Below are positions 36,890 to 48,471 of a DNA stretch of 64,000 nucleotides, piece after piece. Each line of letters starts with the position of its first letter. Within the stretch, counting starts at the first letter, position 1. The notes beneath the pieces are model-generated. The model had not been told where the DNA came from. It did no database searches and worked only from the letters and a program-made list of their open reading frames with translations. Where the stretch lies: assembly GCF_947179515.1 (NCBI RefSeq), contig NC_067472.1, forward strand, positions 204,352,068-204,416,067, read 5' to 3'. The position numbers and the translations under genes are program-made. The DNA is from Apodemus sylvaticus (lineage: Eukaryota > Chordata > Mammalia > Rodentia > Muridae).

Positions 36890-37815
36890 TGGCCCTTAGA
36901 ATACTGACATCACAATGGTTCTTCATCCTGACTGCTACAGAATCCTCGGACTTCAGTAGCTTGACTACCAACCTTACTCACCAGTTTGCTATTCAGGACT
37001 AGAAAGGCAAAATTCGAGTTTATTCAAAGGTTCTCCCTTCCAGGCTCCACCAAAAAGGTATTTTTTTTTATAAGTAATTTGTTTCTCATGATAGCTTAAT
37101 CATATCAGGAAGTGTTCTCTCTTTATTCCTCTAGATCATATGAACTAACTCTCAACTCAGTAATGGTTTCTTGAAAAGGTAGACATTCAAGCCATATTCG
37201 GTACCAATCTTCTGTAGAAACAACATTATTATATGAAGGGAGGTATGCTTTAAGCATACAGGAGAACAATTTCTGTAAATCTTACCAAAAAAAAAGTGTC
37301 CAGGTTATGCTTGAGCATTGTTTTATATGCAACCCAATTGTTTTAACCACCATGACTACAAATATTTTTAAAAAGAATTGGTCATTCTTTTTTGTAGACT
37401 CTAAACCTAAGAACTCCCTGGTTTTCTTCAAATTGTTATAGTTACAACACATATTGTGTTCTTTGGAATATATTTCTGAATATTTGAACATTAATTCTAA
37501 TTAGACAGGAACTACTTTCCAGACATGTTAGTTTCCTTTCAGTTTGTCCATCACAAAATTTAGTTGCTATTATTTTGTAACATATCTTTACATTAGTGTT
37601 TGAAGTATGCGATGACAACCATTGGCTGCTGTTCCTCCTGACTTTGAATCTCATGGGTCTCATAGGCTTTCCACATAAATGCTGGTGTCTCTCTACATAT
37701 TCTTTGAAAGACGTCATATGTTTTGGCGAGAATTATAGTCACTAAATATATAATTTTAATATTCGTATTGTATGAGCAGGGTAGAGAAAAGAAATCACCA
37801 AAAAGTAGCCACTTC
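36890..37815 (+). repeat. Tandem duplication, copy 2
   Basis: Partner of 35,870-36,780. Matching landmarks are aatcctcggacttcagtag (36,941), gctgttcctcctgacttt, gctggtgtctctctacatat and tatgagcagggtagag (37,771). About 100 bases of non-matching sequence with a (TA)n run separate the copies. The two could also be independent insertions of one uncharacterised repeat family. Confidence 0.8.
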
Positions 37816-38094
37816 ACTATTATAGGGAAGGAGGTTATTATGGATTAGATAAAAATGTTCAGAGGCATCTAAAAATGTTTACAGCCGATTGAAGCTTGAT
37901 TTTACGACTGATGTCTAAGAGAGAACAGACAATATCAAGGTAGAATATTGGACATACCTGGGGGAGTGAGAGAAACATTGCCTTCATAAAGCAAAGGGTG
38001 CTTCTATAACATTTTGGGAGTTTTCTTAGTGCATAAGCTGATGGAGATCTTTGGGAAGGAATAGAAATCTAAGGAAAATGAATAACGATTACTT

Positions 38095-38425
38095 TTACTT
38101 CCTGTTCACGTTAAATAAGGGCAAGTGTGGCTATTGGCTCCAGAAGCTTGCTACAGCGGGGTCGCTGAGACGCTGCATGAGTCCAGCGACAGGTCCAAGC
38201 ATGTGGACAGAGGTAGCTGCTGGCCGCCTCTGCCCAGCCAGCGAGGTCCGGGTACACTCGCTGCCCAGCGCGCCTGGCTCCTAGGCCACCGTGGAGATAT
38301 CGTCCCACTTGTTGTCCCAGTCATCTTCGCTGTCTTGGCTGGCCTGGTGACCTCCAAGGAGCTGCTGGGGCAACTTAGGTGGTACTATCAGTATAGGACT
38401 AGGCTGAGGGGCCAGGTCATCACTT
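38095..38425 (-). pseudogene. Sorting nexin 18 retrocopy fragment (Snx18 pseudogene)
   Basis: The parent, sorting nexin 18, is an SH3-PX-BAR protein that bends membranes in endosomal trafficking. On the minus strand the three frames together carry, in order, the hallmarks of the acidic linker between its SH3 and PX domains. PQQL at about 38,359-38,370 is followed by GG.QASQ, then EDDWDNKWDD (38,298-38,328) with STVA. After an in-frame stop (38,281-38,283) come EPGALGS, then VYPDL in a shifted frame (38,241-38,255), then LSTCLDLSL in a third frame (about 38,184-38,204), and SG.NS further on. At least two frameshifts and one stop make it non-functional. The SH3, PX and BAR domains are missing. 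The segment is GC-rich in AT-rich DNA, as expected for a retrocopy of a GC-rich coding sequence. A15 at 38,542-38,556 is upstream in pseudogene orientation and so is not its tail. SNX9 is excluded because its linker lacks the STVA-EPGALGS part. Confidence 0.8.
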
Positions 38426-41400
38426 GTTAATGTTCCAGATCAAAACATGAGGAGGACACAAAGCATTCTGATCTCCAATGCTCTCTAGAGTACAAATTAA
38501 TTTATGAAAAGTACATGAGGCTCCAGACATGGCTCAGTACTAAAAAAAAAAAAAAAATCCACATTCAATCTGGATCCTATTTGATCTAAGCACCTATATG
38601 TTTGTTTGCACATAAGTTCTGTACTCAATTTCTAATTTCCTCCGGTAATCTTGGCTCTAGTAATGAATTCATATACCTACATATAGACCAAAAATTCACA
38701 TGCACAAAGTCTTCTGAAAAAAGTAGAAATCCATGAACATAGAACTCTGTAACTGTGTACCTGCTCATGAGCCTGCCTGGGTTTCCTCAGTCATGATGCA
38801 AGTACTGAAGGGGAGGTGGGGTGGGGTGGGGGATCAGGCAAAGAAACCATGGGGAAGTAGAGAGTGTGGAGTTCTAGTGGAAGCTTAAAGTCCCTGAAAA
38901 CCCCACGACAGCAAGAGAAGAAGAACATGGAATATTTTAGCCAGGTGTGTATGGACTTCCTACTCAGCCATTAGCTCTCCTTAATTTGAACCAGAGAAAG
39001 AATAATAGTATTTATGTTGTAGACTCTGAATGTGTTTTCTGGGGAGACCTTGTGGCTACAAGTTGAGGACCTGTTGGAGATAATAAAAGATAGAAAATCT
39101 TGCCGATTTTCCTATTGTTTAGCGTCCTGAGCATAGGCCCCTCAGGAATTGCTCTAGGAGTTTAGTGTGACTGGGATAAACTACGTATATATGTTTTGGG
39201 CTCAGTTAAATGCAAAATTTAAACAGTGTCTGAAGGAACTTGGGATGCGGAAATTCAGCAATGAAGAAGGAACAAATGTTCTGAACTTCATGATCGTTTA
39301 GGTAAAAAGTTGCTAATATCTTTCCTTTCATTTTCACTAAGGTTCAAGGTAATCAGATAAGTCACCCAGAAGACAAAAAGTATGCTATTCTGCCTTACAT
39401 CTCAAGTCCTGCTTCTTGGGATAGAGACAGAAATATACCCAGGCATCTAGCCAGTTTGGATTACATAGTTAGACCTGATCACAAGTAAAGCCAATTCTAG
39501 AGAGGAGAGAAGGGATGTGCTGATATGTTTGTGATTCTCCATCCACAAGCAAGGAACCTCTCAGGTGATTTCATTAACACATTTAAAGAGCAGTTTATCC
39601 TCCTTGCTGCTGGCATTTTCCTGTTAGCATAATAAGAACATTTGTAGTCTGTGAGGTGTCAGGTACAATGACATTCCTGAATGACAATCATGCAGTTTGT
39701 GGGGTAGGATATCCATATAAGGCAAGATAGCCACATGATTTTCTTGCCTCAACCTCACTGAGCTTTGAATGACAGTGATGTTGATGTTCTATTTAGACCA
39801 GAGTTAATGATATAGCATGCTCAAGTTCTGAAGATCCAAACCCCACAAATCACCAATATAGCTGCCAGAAGCTAAAAGATACTAAATAGTTACACAAAGG
39901 CACAGGTGACAATAAAGAAATATTCATTGCTCACAACCTGTATTGTCGTGATCTCTTAGGCGACTTGCCTTTAAACGGTCAAGAGAGATTCCGAGGGAGC
40001 AGCCAGATGGAGTTCTCCACAGACTGACTGGAGCCAACTGAGGAGACAGAGATTCTAAGCTGAATGAGGTAAGTGGCATGCCTGTCACTTACTGTTGAGT
40101 GCCTCTCCCCTCTGCATTGTGAGAGCACTATGCATCTATCTCCATCTGTGACATGGCTTTCTAGATAGATGTACCAGGCTGAAAGACTGGTCAACACACT
40201 GGTTCTGCAGTTGGCATTCCAGGACCCTTAGCCATTTTATCCAGAGATATCTGAAAGAGAACATGATTGGACAGTGGTTGATGGAAGTCCAGGAAAAGGA
40301 GGAAGCAGTGGATGCCACAGTTATCATGAACTAACATACAAGTCTGGTTTCATGGTGACTCAGGGCAGCTTCTCAAATGTACAGTAGAGAAAATGGCTAT
40401 ACAATTGTAAACAACCATTTTGCAGTATGTGTGTCTACATGTGCCTCTCTGTCACGGGAGGTTTCTCCAATTGTGTGTTAAACATGAGTATGTACAGAGA
40501 TGAGGGTCTCCATGAGTGAGAGATTATGCTTATAGATGTGAGCATTCATACATGTGTACTTAGTTCTGTGTGGGCCTCCTCTGCCTCTATGCATGCAGCA
40601 CAACCAATAAATCAAAGACTTTGTTCTCAGAGGCTCTATTGCTGCCCTGAGAGCCTGTTACCAAGGCTCAAAGGGTATTTGAGCAAGAGAGAGATGTGAG
40701 AAGGCTGGGCTACACTTGTTAGGCAAGAAAGTCAACTGTGTTTGGAAGAGGGGTGGAAGCTTCCTTGGATTCTTCTATGTAGGAAACCATGAGATTGTCC
40801 ATCAGTTTAATCATCCATACACCCAAGAAGCTGCATCACATACTGTTTTGCATGTGTGTATGGTTGTGAGCATAGGTGAAAACAGGGCTTTTCACAGAGC
40901 AGCTCCCAGGATAAATAAAACATAGATTTCTGGATAGGTCAAAGCTATAGGCATTTTGATGGGAGAGCTCATTTCAACTTACTTCAAGTTGTACAACAAT
41001 CTACCTACCCATTTGGTTCTCACTGTTTACAGTTCTGTTCCCTATCTTCTGCTTCCATCAGTATCTTTTCATACTCCTGCATCTGCTTTTCTCCCCTGTC
41101 TGTCTCCTGCCCTGGTCAATCCCAGTAGTTTTTTTGTTTGTTTGTTTGTTTGTTTTCTTTTTTGACTTGCCTATTAGCTGTCAGATATTTATAATTAGCA
41201 ATCAGCAGTAAGATAGTGCCAGAATATCTCTTGGGTTGCCACCAGGCAAAGACACTCATGTTTTGAGCAGCTATAGATCAACAAAATGTAAAATCTAAAA
41301 TACAGTGATGGTTCAGAAATGACAGCATCAAACTCCTGCCATCACTTAGCTCTTTGTCAGTACAGATTTAACAATTGAAAATACCGAGATGCACCTTCAT

Positions 41401-41430
41401 ATACAGTATGGAATGTCACCTGAACAATGG
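38426..41430. other. Unique DNA with one exon-like segment
   Basis: Mostly unrecognised single-copy sequence. A GTTT-rich run lies at 41,127-41,158. A possible small exon at 39,960-40,068 is listed separately. No SINE or LINE could be recognised with confidence. Confidence 0.5.
39960..40068 (+). other. Candidate non-coding exon
   Basis: A 3' splice-site pattern (tgatctcttag, AG at 39,958-39,959) and a very good 5' splice-site pattern (gaatgag|gtaagtgg, GT at 40,069-40,070) bound a 109-base segment. It is somewhat richer in GC than its flanks. The pyrimidine tract before the AG is only moderate. No protein similarity was recognised, so if real it is more likely part of a long non-coding RNA. 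Confidence 0.25.
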
Positions 41431-41434
41431 GTGG

Positions 41435-41508
41435 ATATGTGCACACAGCATGCAAATGTGGAGGTCGGAAGACAATTTCCGATGTTGCTCTATGTTACCT
41501 TCCACGTT
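41435..41508 (-). mobile_element. B4-type SINE fragment
   Basis: The sequence gcacacagcatgcaaatgtg, gaggtcggaagacaatttcc and ttaccttccac is the reverse complement of part of a B4-family SINE. It is cut on the right by the start of an L1 insertion. Confidence 0.55.
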
Positions 41509-41890
41509 CTTTTTTTTTATTCGATATATTTTTTATTTACATTTCAAATGATTTCCCCTTTTCTGGCCTCCCCTACTCCCCGATAGTCCCATAAGCCCCC
41601 TTCTCTCCCCCTGTTCTCCCCCCCACCCCTTCCCATTTCCCTGTTCTGGTTTTGTGCTATACTGCTACACTGAGTCTTGCCAGAACAAGTGGCCACTCCT
41701 CCGTTCTTCTTGTACCTCATTTGATGTGTGGATTATGTGTTGGGTATTCCAGTTTTCTAGGCTAATATCCACTTATTAGTGAGTGCATACCATGATTGAT
41801 CTTTTGAGACTGGGTTACCTCAGTTAGTATGATGTTCTCCAGCTCCATCCATTTGCCTAAGAATTTCATGAATTCATTGTTTCTAATTAC
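41509..41890 (-). mobile_element. L1 3' part (3' UTR and ORF2 end), twin-primed element
   Basis: Starts with a T9 run (antisense A-tail), then the antisense L1 3' UTR (tttacatttcaaatgatttc and C-rich blocks). The antisense end of ORF2 follows (gctaatatccacttattagt, gaattcattgtttctaat). At about 41,888-41,893 the orientation flips to plus-strand ORF2. Confidence 0.93.
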
Positions 41891-42638
41891 CAAACATGTG
41901 AAAGATCTGTATGACAAGAACTTCAAGACTCTGAAGAAGGAAATGGAAGAAGACCTCAAAAAATGGAAAAAACCTCCCATGCTCATGGATCAGCAGCATT
42001 AATATAGTTAAAATGGACATTTTGCCAAAAGCAATACCCATCAAAATGCCAACTCAAGTCTTCATAGAGTAAGAAAGAGCAATTCTCAAATTCATCTGGA
42101 ATAACAAAAAAACCAGGATAGCTAAAACTATTCTCAACAATAAAAGAAATTCTGGGGGAATCAATATCCCTGACCTCAAGCAATACTACAGAGCAATAGT
42201 GTTAAAAACTGCATGGTACTGGTACAGTGACAGGCAGGTAGATCAATGCAACAGGATTGAAGATCCAGAAATGAACCCACACACCTATGGCCACTTGATC
42301 CTTGACAAAGGGGCTGAAAACATCCAATGGAAAAAAACCTAGCCTTTTCAACAAATGGTGCTGCTTCAACTGGAGTTCAGCATGCATAAGAATGTGAATT
42401 GATCCATCCTTGCCTCCTTGTACTAAGCTCAACTCCAAATGGATCAAGGATCTAAACATAAAGCCAGACACTATGAAGCTAATAGAAAAGAAACCGGGGA
42501 GGAACCTTGAGGACATTGGTACAGGGGGGGAAAGTTCCTCAACAGAACACCAATAGCGTATGCTCTAAGATCAAGAATTGACAAATGGGACCTCATAAAA
42601 TTACAAAGTTTCTGTAAGGCAAAGGACTCTTTCAACTT
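41891..42638 (+). mobile_element. L1 ORF2 segment, inverted 5' part of the same L1
   Basis: Plus-strand L1 ORF2 reverse-transcriptase C-terminal coding region. The first block reads KDLYDKNFKTLKKE in frame, followed by the conserved block with ttgacaaatgggacctcata. Frames are broken by stops and indels. It ends at tctgtaaggcaaaggactc, where the B3 SINE begins. Its orientation relative to 41,509-41,890 fits a 5' inversion during retrotransposition, with about 0.6 kb of ORF2 lost between the parts. Confidence 0.9.
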
Positions 42639-42639
42639 T

Positions 42640-42748
42640 CATGGTTGTGAGCCATCTTATGAGGTACTAGAAACTAAAGTTGGATCTTCTGCAAGAGCAG
42701 TACATGCTCTTAATCACTAAAGCATCTCTCTACCTCTCATCTAAGATA
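42640..42748 (-). mobile_element. B3 (B2-related) SINE fragment
   Basis: Reverse complement of a B3 SINE: tcatggttgtgagccatctt, aactaaagttggatcttctg, caagagcagtacatgctctt, aatcactaaagcatctctct. It abuts the L1 inverted segment. Confidence 0.75.
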
Positions 42749-43240
42749 CTTAACATTTGTTGGTTTGTTTGTTTGATATGGGTTGCTAAAGGGATAAAGG
42801 TTTGGAGACCAGCAGATAATTTCAGGAAGGGGGTTCTCTTCTAGATCTGTATATTTAATTTGATAATGAAACTTAGGCTACCAAACAGAAAAGCTCAACA
42901 CAGTAAGACTTGGCAAACCAACAAAAGAAAAGAGCTTAGGAGAAGACACAAGAAACTGACACATAGTTTTGCACATTCAGGAGTCCCATAAAAATACTAA
43001 ACTGAAAGATAGGCTTGGGGAAGACTTGTTTGCATACCCCAGTACGTCCCATGTTTGCTGCCTCAGTGTCTGTGTATACAAATAAGCTTTGATCAGTTGA
43101 CTTAAAAGGCTTTGTTCTCCTTGTATCTAGTCTATCTTATGCAAAGTATATTATTTATTCTTAGTTTTCTACTTCAGGATTTTCTTAACTCTAAGGAGGG
43201 GTATTTAATAGAGATATCTCATATGGAGTGGTGTGTGCTG

Positions 43241-43273
<33 letters not shown>

Positions 43274-44378
43274 CTGTGTGTGTCTGTCTGTCTGTTATTC
43301 TTTCTGTATGTATCTCTGTCTCTCTATCTCATAATGTCTGATTGTTTGTATTTGTTCCCATCAGATACATGAAAAATCTCCTCTGATGGCTAAATGAGGC
43401 ACTGATTTATGAGTATATCAGAATATCACAAGAACCAACTAAATTGTTACATTTATTTATTTATGCATGCATTTTTAGATCTGTAGGATTGATATCACTT
43501 AAGTATTTTGAATATCTGCTTTCTGTTCTTGGCTACTCAAGCAGTGTCAGATATGTGTGTAAATTGCTTGAGGCACAGGAGTGGCAAACCTCCCCTGAGC
43601 ACCTCCAACTGCCAATTTCCATGTAGAGAACACTCTAACTGCCCTCCAGGCAGGCCTCAGTCTTCCCCATCCACACTCCATCCTAACAGAGTAGCCCAAA
43701 CACACAAGTCGAAATCCCACCAATCCCTATCTTCAAAGATTTGTGCCCAACCCCAAGAACAGGGATATATCCCTGTCTTCTACTCAGTTTGTTGCTGGCT
43801 TTCATCTGAGCACAGGCAGCCAGCCCAGTAGAAGTTAAGTTTGGTTTTTCCTCCCAGCCCCACGCTCCCAGGAATAAGACTCAAACTCAACATATATTTA
43901 CAAATACTCTAGTCATATAGTTAGGCTAATTTCTGACTTGATCATAACAAAAATTAACCCATTTATTCTAATTCATATTCTGCTGTGTGTCTGGTTACCT
44001 TTCCTCAGATACCATATGTCTGTCTTGTGACATATTCCGAGGCGAATTGTCCGATCAGCACTGTCCCTAAATCCTTTCTGCTTCCGGTATGCCCCACGTC
44101 CTACATTCTGCCTAAACTATAGGCCAGCAGAATTTAATTGACAAACCAATTCCACACAAATACTTGCACATGCATGATTATGGCTGCATTGTTTCAAAGA
44201 GCCAGGAAATAGAATGGGTCTAGCAGCTAATCATCCAAAGAACATTAAAATAGCATGTGCCAATATACATAACAGAATTGTATTAAAAGGTCTCAGTTAT
44301 CTTTGAATGATTGCTGGATACACCCTAAAGCATAAAAGACACAAAATTAGATTTTCTGATAATCATATTTCAATACTC
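42749..44378. other. Mixed unique and repeat-like DNA
   Basis: No gene seen. A (CT)n-(TCTG)n tract lies at 43,240-43,335. The span 43,560-44,150 is richer in GC and ends with cctaaactataggccagcag, which resembles the edge of a rodent LTR-type repeat that could not be named. A faint ancient L1 ORF2 resemblance occurs at 44,170-44,340. Confidence 0.45.
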
Positions 44379-44391
44379 AATATTCAGGCTT

Positions 44392-45715
44392 CTTTCCGAT
44401 ATATTTTTTCTTTACATTTCAAATGATTTTCCCTTTTCTGGATCCCAACGCCCTGAAAGTCCCAAGAGCCCTCTTCCCTCCCCCTACTCCCCCATCGACA
44501 CTTTCCCACTTCCCTGTTCTGGTATTGCCCTATACTGCTACACTGAGTCTTTTCTTAACAAGGGGACACTCCTCTGTTCTTCTTGGACATCGTTTGTGTG
44601 TGGATTATATATTTGGGTATTCCAATTTTCTAGGCTAATATCCACTTATTTGTGAGTGCATACTGTGATTGATCTTTTGAGACTGGGTTACCTCACTTAG
44701 TATGCTGTTATCCACCTCCATCCATTTGTGTAAGAATTTCATGAATTCATTGTTTCTAATGACTGAATAGTACTCCATTTTTTATCCATTCCTCTGTTGA
44801 GGGATACCTGGGTTCTTTCCAGCTTCTGGCTATTATAAATAGGACTGCTATGAACATAGTGGAACATGTGTCCTTATTACATGCTGGGGAATCCTCTGGG
44901 TATATGCCCAGGAGTGGTATAGCAGGGTCCTCAGGAGGTGACATGCCCAGTTCTCTGAGCAACTGCCAGACTGATTTACAGAAGTTTGTACCAATTTGCA
45001 ACCACACCAGCAGTGGAGGAGAGTTTCTCTTTCTCCACATCCTCGCCAACATGTGCTGTCTCCTGAGTTTTGAATCTTAGCCATTCTGACTGGTGTGAGG
45101 TGAAATCTCAGGGTTGTTTTGATTTGCATTTTTCTAATACTAATGATGTTGAGCATTTTCCAAGATGCTTCTCAGCTATCCAAAGTTCTTTGGGTTAAAA
45201 TTTGGTTTTATGGGGTCTAACTTCTTGATTTCTTTGTATATATTGGATATTAGCCCTCTGTCAGATATAGGGTTGGTGAAGATATTTCCCCAATTGGTTG
45301 GTTGCCAATTTGTCCTTTTGATGGTGTCCTTTGCCTTACAGAAACTTTGTAATTTTATGAGGTCCCATTTGTCAATTTTTGATCTTAGAGCATAAGCTAT
45401 TGGTGTTCTGTTCAGGGACTTTCCCCCTGTACTGATGTCCTCAAGGGTCTTTTCTAGTTTCTTTTCTGTTAGTTTCAGAGTGTCTGGCTTTATGTGGAGG
45501 TCCTTGATCCATTTGGAGTTGAGCTTACTACAAGGAGGGAAGGATGGATCAATTCACATTCTTCTGCATGCTGACCACCAGTTGAACAAGCACCATTTGT
45601 TGAAAAGGCTATCTTTTTTCCATTGGATGTTTTCAGCCCCTTTGTTGAGAATCAAGTGGCCATAGCTGTGTGGGTTCATTTCTAGATCTTCAATCCTATT
45701 CCACTGATCCGCCTG
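44392..45715 (-). mobile_element. L1, 5'-truncated, with target-site duplication
   Basis: 1,324 bases of antisense L1: the 3' UTR (tttacatttcaaatgatttt, C-rich blocks), then antisense ORF2 from its C-terminus back to about the reverse-transcriptase end. Minus-strand frames show L1 ORF2 C-terminal text such as WKEPRYPSTEEWI at about 44,780-44,820, broken by frameshifts. It is flanked by a perfect 12-base duplication, atattcaggctt, at 44,380-44,391 and 45,716-45,727. The A-tail is very short or lost. Confidence 0.95.
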
Positions 45716-45727
45716 ATATTCAGGCTT

Positions 45728-47440
45728 TTTTAAGAAAATGCTTTTCAGTGAATTTTACCAATTCTAAACATCAGTGAGATATTATATCTTGTGTAAATAA
45801 ATAATCTACATTATGGAAACTTGAAATCAGCATCAGTAATCAATCCATTTTTTCAAGCATTTTCATTGGTTTCTGTTAAAACACTTTAATCTTCTAATTA
45901 TTTTCAAATAAACATATGAGTCATTATTAACTATACAGTTAATTCACATTCTATACAAGTTAGAATATCTATTTTCTAATTAATACATCATAACCTATGA
46001 CACATAATAATTGATTTTATATTATTGATTTTTGACATTATTAATTCTAAACACATTCAGGAAATATGGCACTCATGCACTGCCTAAGATTCCTTAGGGT
46101 CCTTCAGAGTTCCAGCTGCTCTCTGTGGCCTGCATTGAAACCCTAACCTCTGCCCTGCCCAAACATGCCAGCTGACCCTTCCCATCTGGAAAGGATGGTG
46201 GCCCCAACTCCAGGTGAATCTTGAGTACATGGTATATGATTATCCTTGGCCCTTTCTGCCTATGGCCCTTAGCAGCGTTGTGACATTTTCTCTGTGACCT
46301 GGAGTCCCCATCTCAGGTTCTCCATTGAGAGGCTCTTGCAGGGCTCATGTGCCTTTGGGGGGGCACAGTGGCAGACTAGGAATAAGAAAGGTACAGGATA
46401 CAGTGAGTTATATCCTGGCTTTCCCCCACCTCTCTTGAGTTGTTCTGGAGGGCTGCAGACACTTCGAACCTGTAACTCTCACTATGAATTCAGGCCATGG
46501 GTCAGAGTGTCCCTTCCAACCTGGACATCTGCCCTCTCAGAACCAGGAAACATCCCCCAGGAGAGTTAGCCTCTTTTAAGGGTCTCTCTTGTGGAATTAG
46601 AATGACCCTGTGACCCTGTGATACCACTAAGAGTAGGGCACAGGTGAGTCCACCCTGGCTGTGAGAATCTTTCTTCCCCAGGTCTAGAAATGTCAGGTCA
46701 ACCAGAACTTGGCGGAATTTGTGACACAGGACACAATTTTTCATTAACTGCCTGGACCAAATGTGTGGACTTCTAGATTGTTTTTAGGGTCCTTAGCCTT
46801 TCCTTAGAGGTTGGTCAACTGACTCTATGACCCTCATTCCCAGCCCTGGGCTCAGGCCTAGAAGAGATGTCCTTGCTAAGGTATCCTCCATTTGCTGGAG
46901 GGAGGCAGCTCCCACTGTGTATGGGAAAAATTAGAACATCTATTGCAAATTATTCTTGCTGCCTACAACAGGAGAGATTTAATATTTAATGTATGGATTA
47001 GAGATATCCAAGCGTATGGTAATTTAATAAAAAAAAGTGTTTGGGTTTTGTGAGATATATTTTTTATTGCTAAATCATGCATAAGCATAACAACATGTTG
47101 CCCTTGTTGCAAGTGGTAGACATTGCATTTGGAGGGGACTGGACAGGAGAGGTGACTTTGGAATCTGTTCTCCTACTTTTTACTCAGTTCTTTGCTGAAG
47201 GCATTTGTTAATTGGTATGGATACATGGGACATAAGATGGGACCAGGCTGAGTGGGCCCAGGAGTGGTTCCTTTCTCTATCACAGATTTCAATGCTGGTC
47301 ATATCCCCAGGAGCCACGCTGTCACTCAAACGATGCCTTCAGCAGTGGATGCATCGTCCAGAGTTGCCCACGGGCATTTGTATCACAAGTCCCAGTTTGC
47401 AGTTGCTCAGGTGTTTTTTTCAAGAACTATTTGAGTTGTA
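45728..47440. other. Unique DNA, no gene seen
   Basis: AT-rich to about 46,070, then GC-richer unique sequence with no recognisable repeat. Short open frames (46,294-46,569, 47,205-47,453) have no recognisable similarity. Confidence 0.5.
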
Positions 47441-47444
47441 TAAG

Positions 47445-47522
47445 CAGGGCTGATAATTCCCATTTTACAGATTCATTAAACAAGAGTAGAACTGGAGTCT
47501 TAGGTAACTAGGTGCTGGATGT
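47445..47522 (-). mobile_element. MIR fragment
   Basis: ctgataattcccattttaca followed by gattcattaaacaagag and taggtaactaggtgctgg is the antisense MIR core. Confidence 0.5.
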
Positions 47523-47939
47523 GGCCTCCTGCATGACCCTGCCTCCTCTTTGGGGGAACTTTGCCAAAGGCAGAGTCTCCTCCATTCCTGTGTCTCCCTC
47601 TGGGGCAATGTTTAGGAATTCAGGGTCCCCAGAGGCAGCAATCCTGTGAAAGCTGGCAGCCCCAGGGCTCCTTGGAGCCTACAGCCCACTCCAATTTCAA
47701 AGAAACTCAGAGGGCTCTGCTGAGCTATTTACATGGATGGCTGGGGGAATGGGGCACTCAGCAGGACTGGGAGTCCTTCTGCCTGGCCTCAACTCCTGTC
47801 TCTGCTGCCTCTGCCTGGCTTGTACAGCCAGAAAAGGTCGTCTGGTTTAGGGTGGTTGAAAACTCCGGATTCTAATTCCAAGCATTAGACTTGGAGATTC
47901 GGGCCATTTCTGTTTCCCACTGCTCTTCCCAGCCAGGCT

Positions 47940-48058
47940 TCTCTCAAGCTCTGGAAAAATCCTTTTGCTCTCATGGGCCTCAAGTTTCTTATCTGTAGCA
48001 CATGGGAACTAACATAGGAGAGCACTGTTAAAACTCAGTGTCCAGTGGCATAGCCTGG
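47940..48058 (+). mobile_element. MIR fragment
   Basis: gggcctcaagtttcttatct, gtagcacatgggaactaaca and taggagagcactgttaaaac match the MIR core and 3' part in plus orientation. Confidence 0.55.
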
Positions 48059-48185
48059 TGAAGAGAAACCACCTACACATGACCACTGCTACTAAGAGCA
48101 GCTCTTACTGAGAGGTCAGTAACTGATCACAGTATCAAGTATTAGATAATTGATTACAGGAAGGACTACATAGATGATTATAGTT

Positions 48186-48312
48186 TATCATTTATTCAAC
48201 ACTTAATGTATCCCAGAACACTGCTCCAATTAAATGTACACCAGTCCTGTTTACAGATGGGAAAACTGGGTCTAAGAAGGACCTTGATTTCATACAGTCT
48301 GACTTTTGAATA
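48186..48312 (-). mobile_element. MIR fragment
   Basis: catttattcaacacttaatg, cagaacactgctccaattaa, gtttacagatgggaaaactg and gtctaagaaggaccttgat follow the antisense MIR order well. Confidence 0.7.
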
Positions 48313-48465
48313 TTAAGGTGACTGTCTATATCCTTCTGTATGCTGTGGATAAATAAATATAATTATGTGCCTAGATATACAGGCACACATAGGTGAATAT
48401 ATTACTATTGATACATTAATAATAAAATAAGAGGCTGGACATGAAGTCAGGGAGGTTTTCAAGGC

Positions 48466-48471
48466 TTTATT
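48466..48471 (-). terminator. Candidate polyadenylation signal
   Basis: tttatt on the plus strand is AATAAA on the minus strand, in a gtgtgaaataaagcc context. A minus-strand open frame of 76 codons (48,472-48,702) stops immediately upstream. Without cDNA support this may be chance. Confidence 0.2.

Noticed and set aside
44756..45156. 98- and 102-codon minus frames
   Set aside because: Remnants of the L1 ORF2 C-terminal region in two frames of a dead, 5'-truncated L1, not a separate gene.
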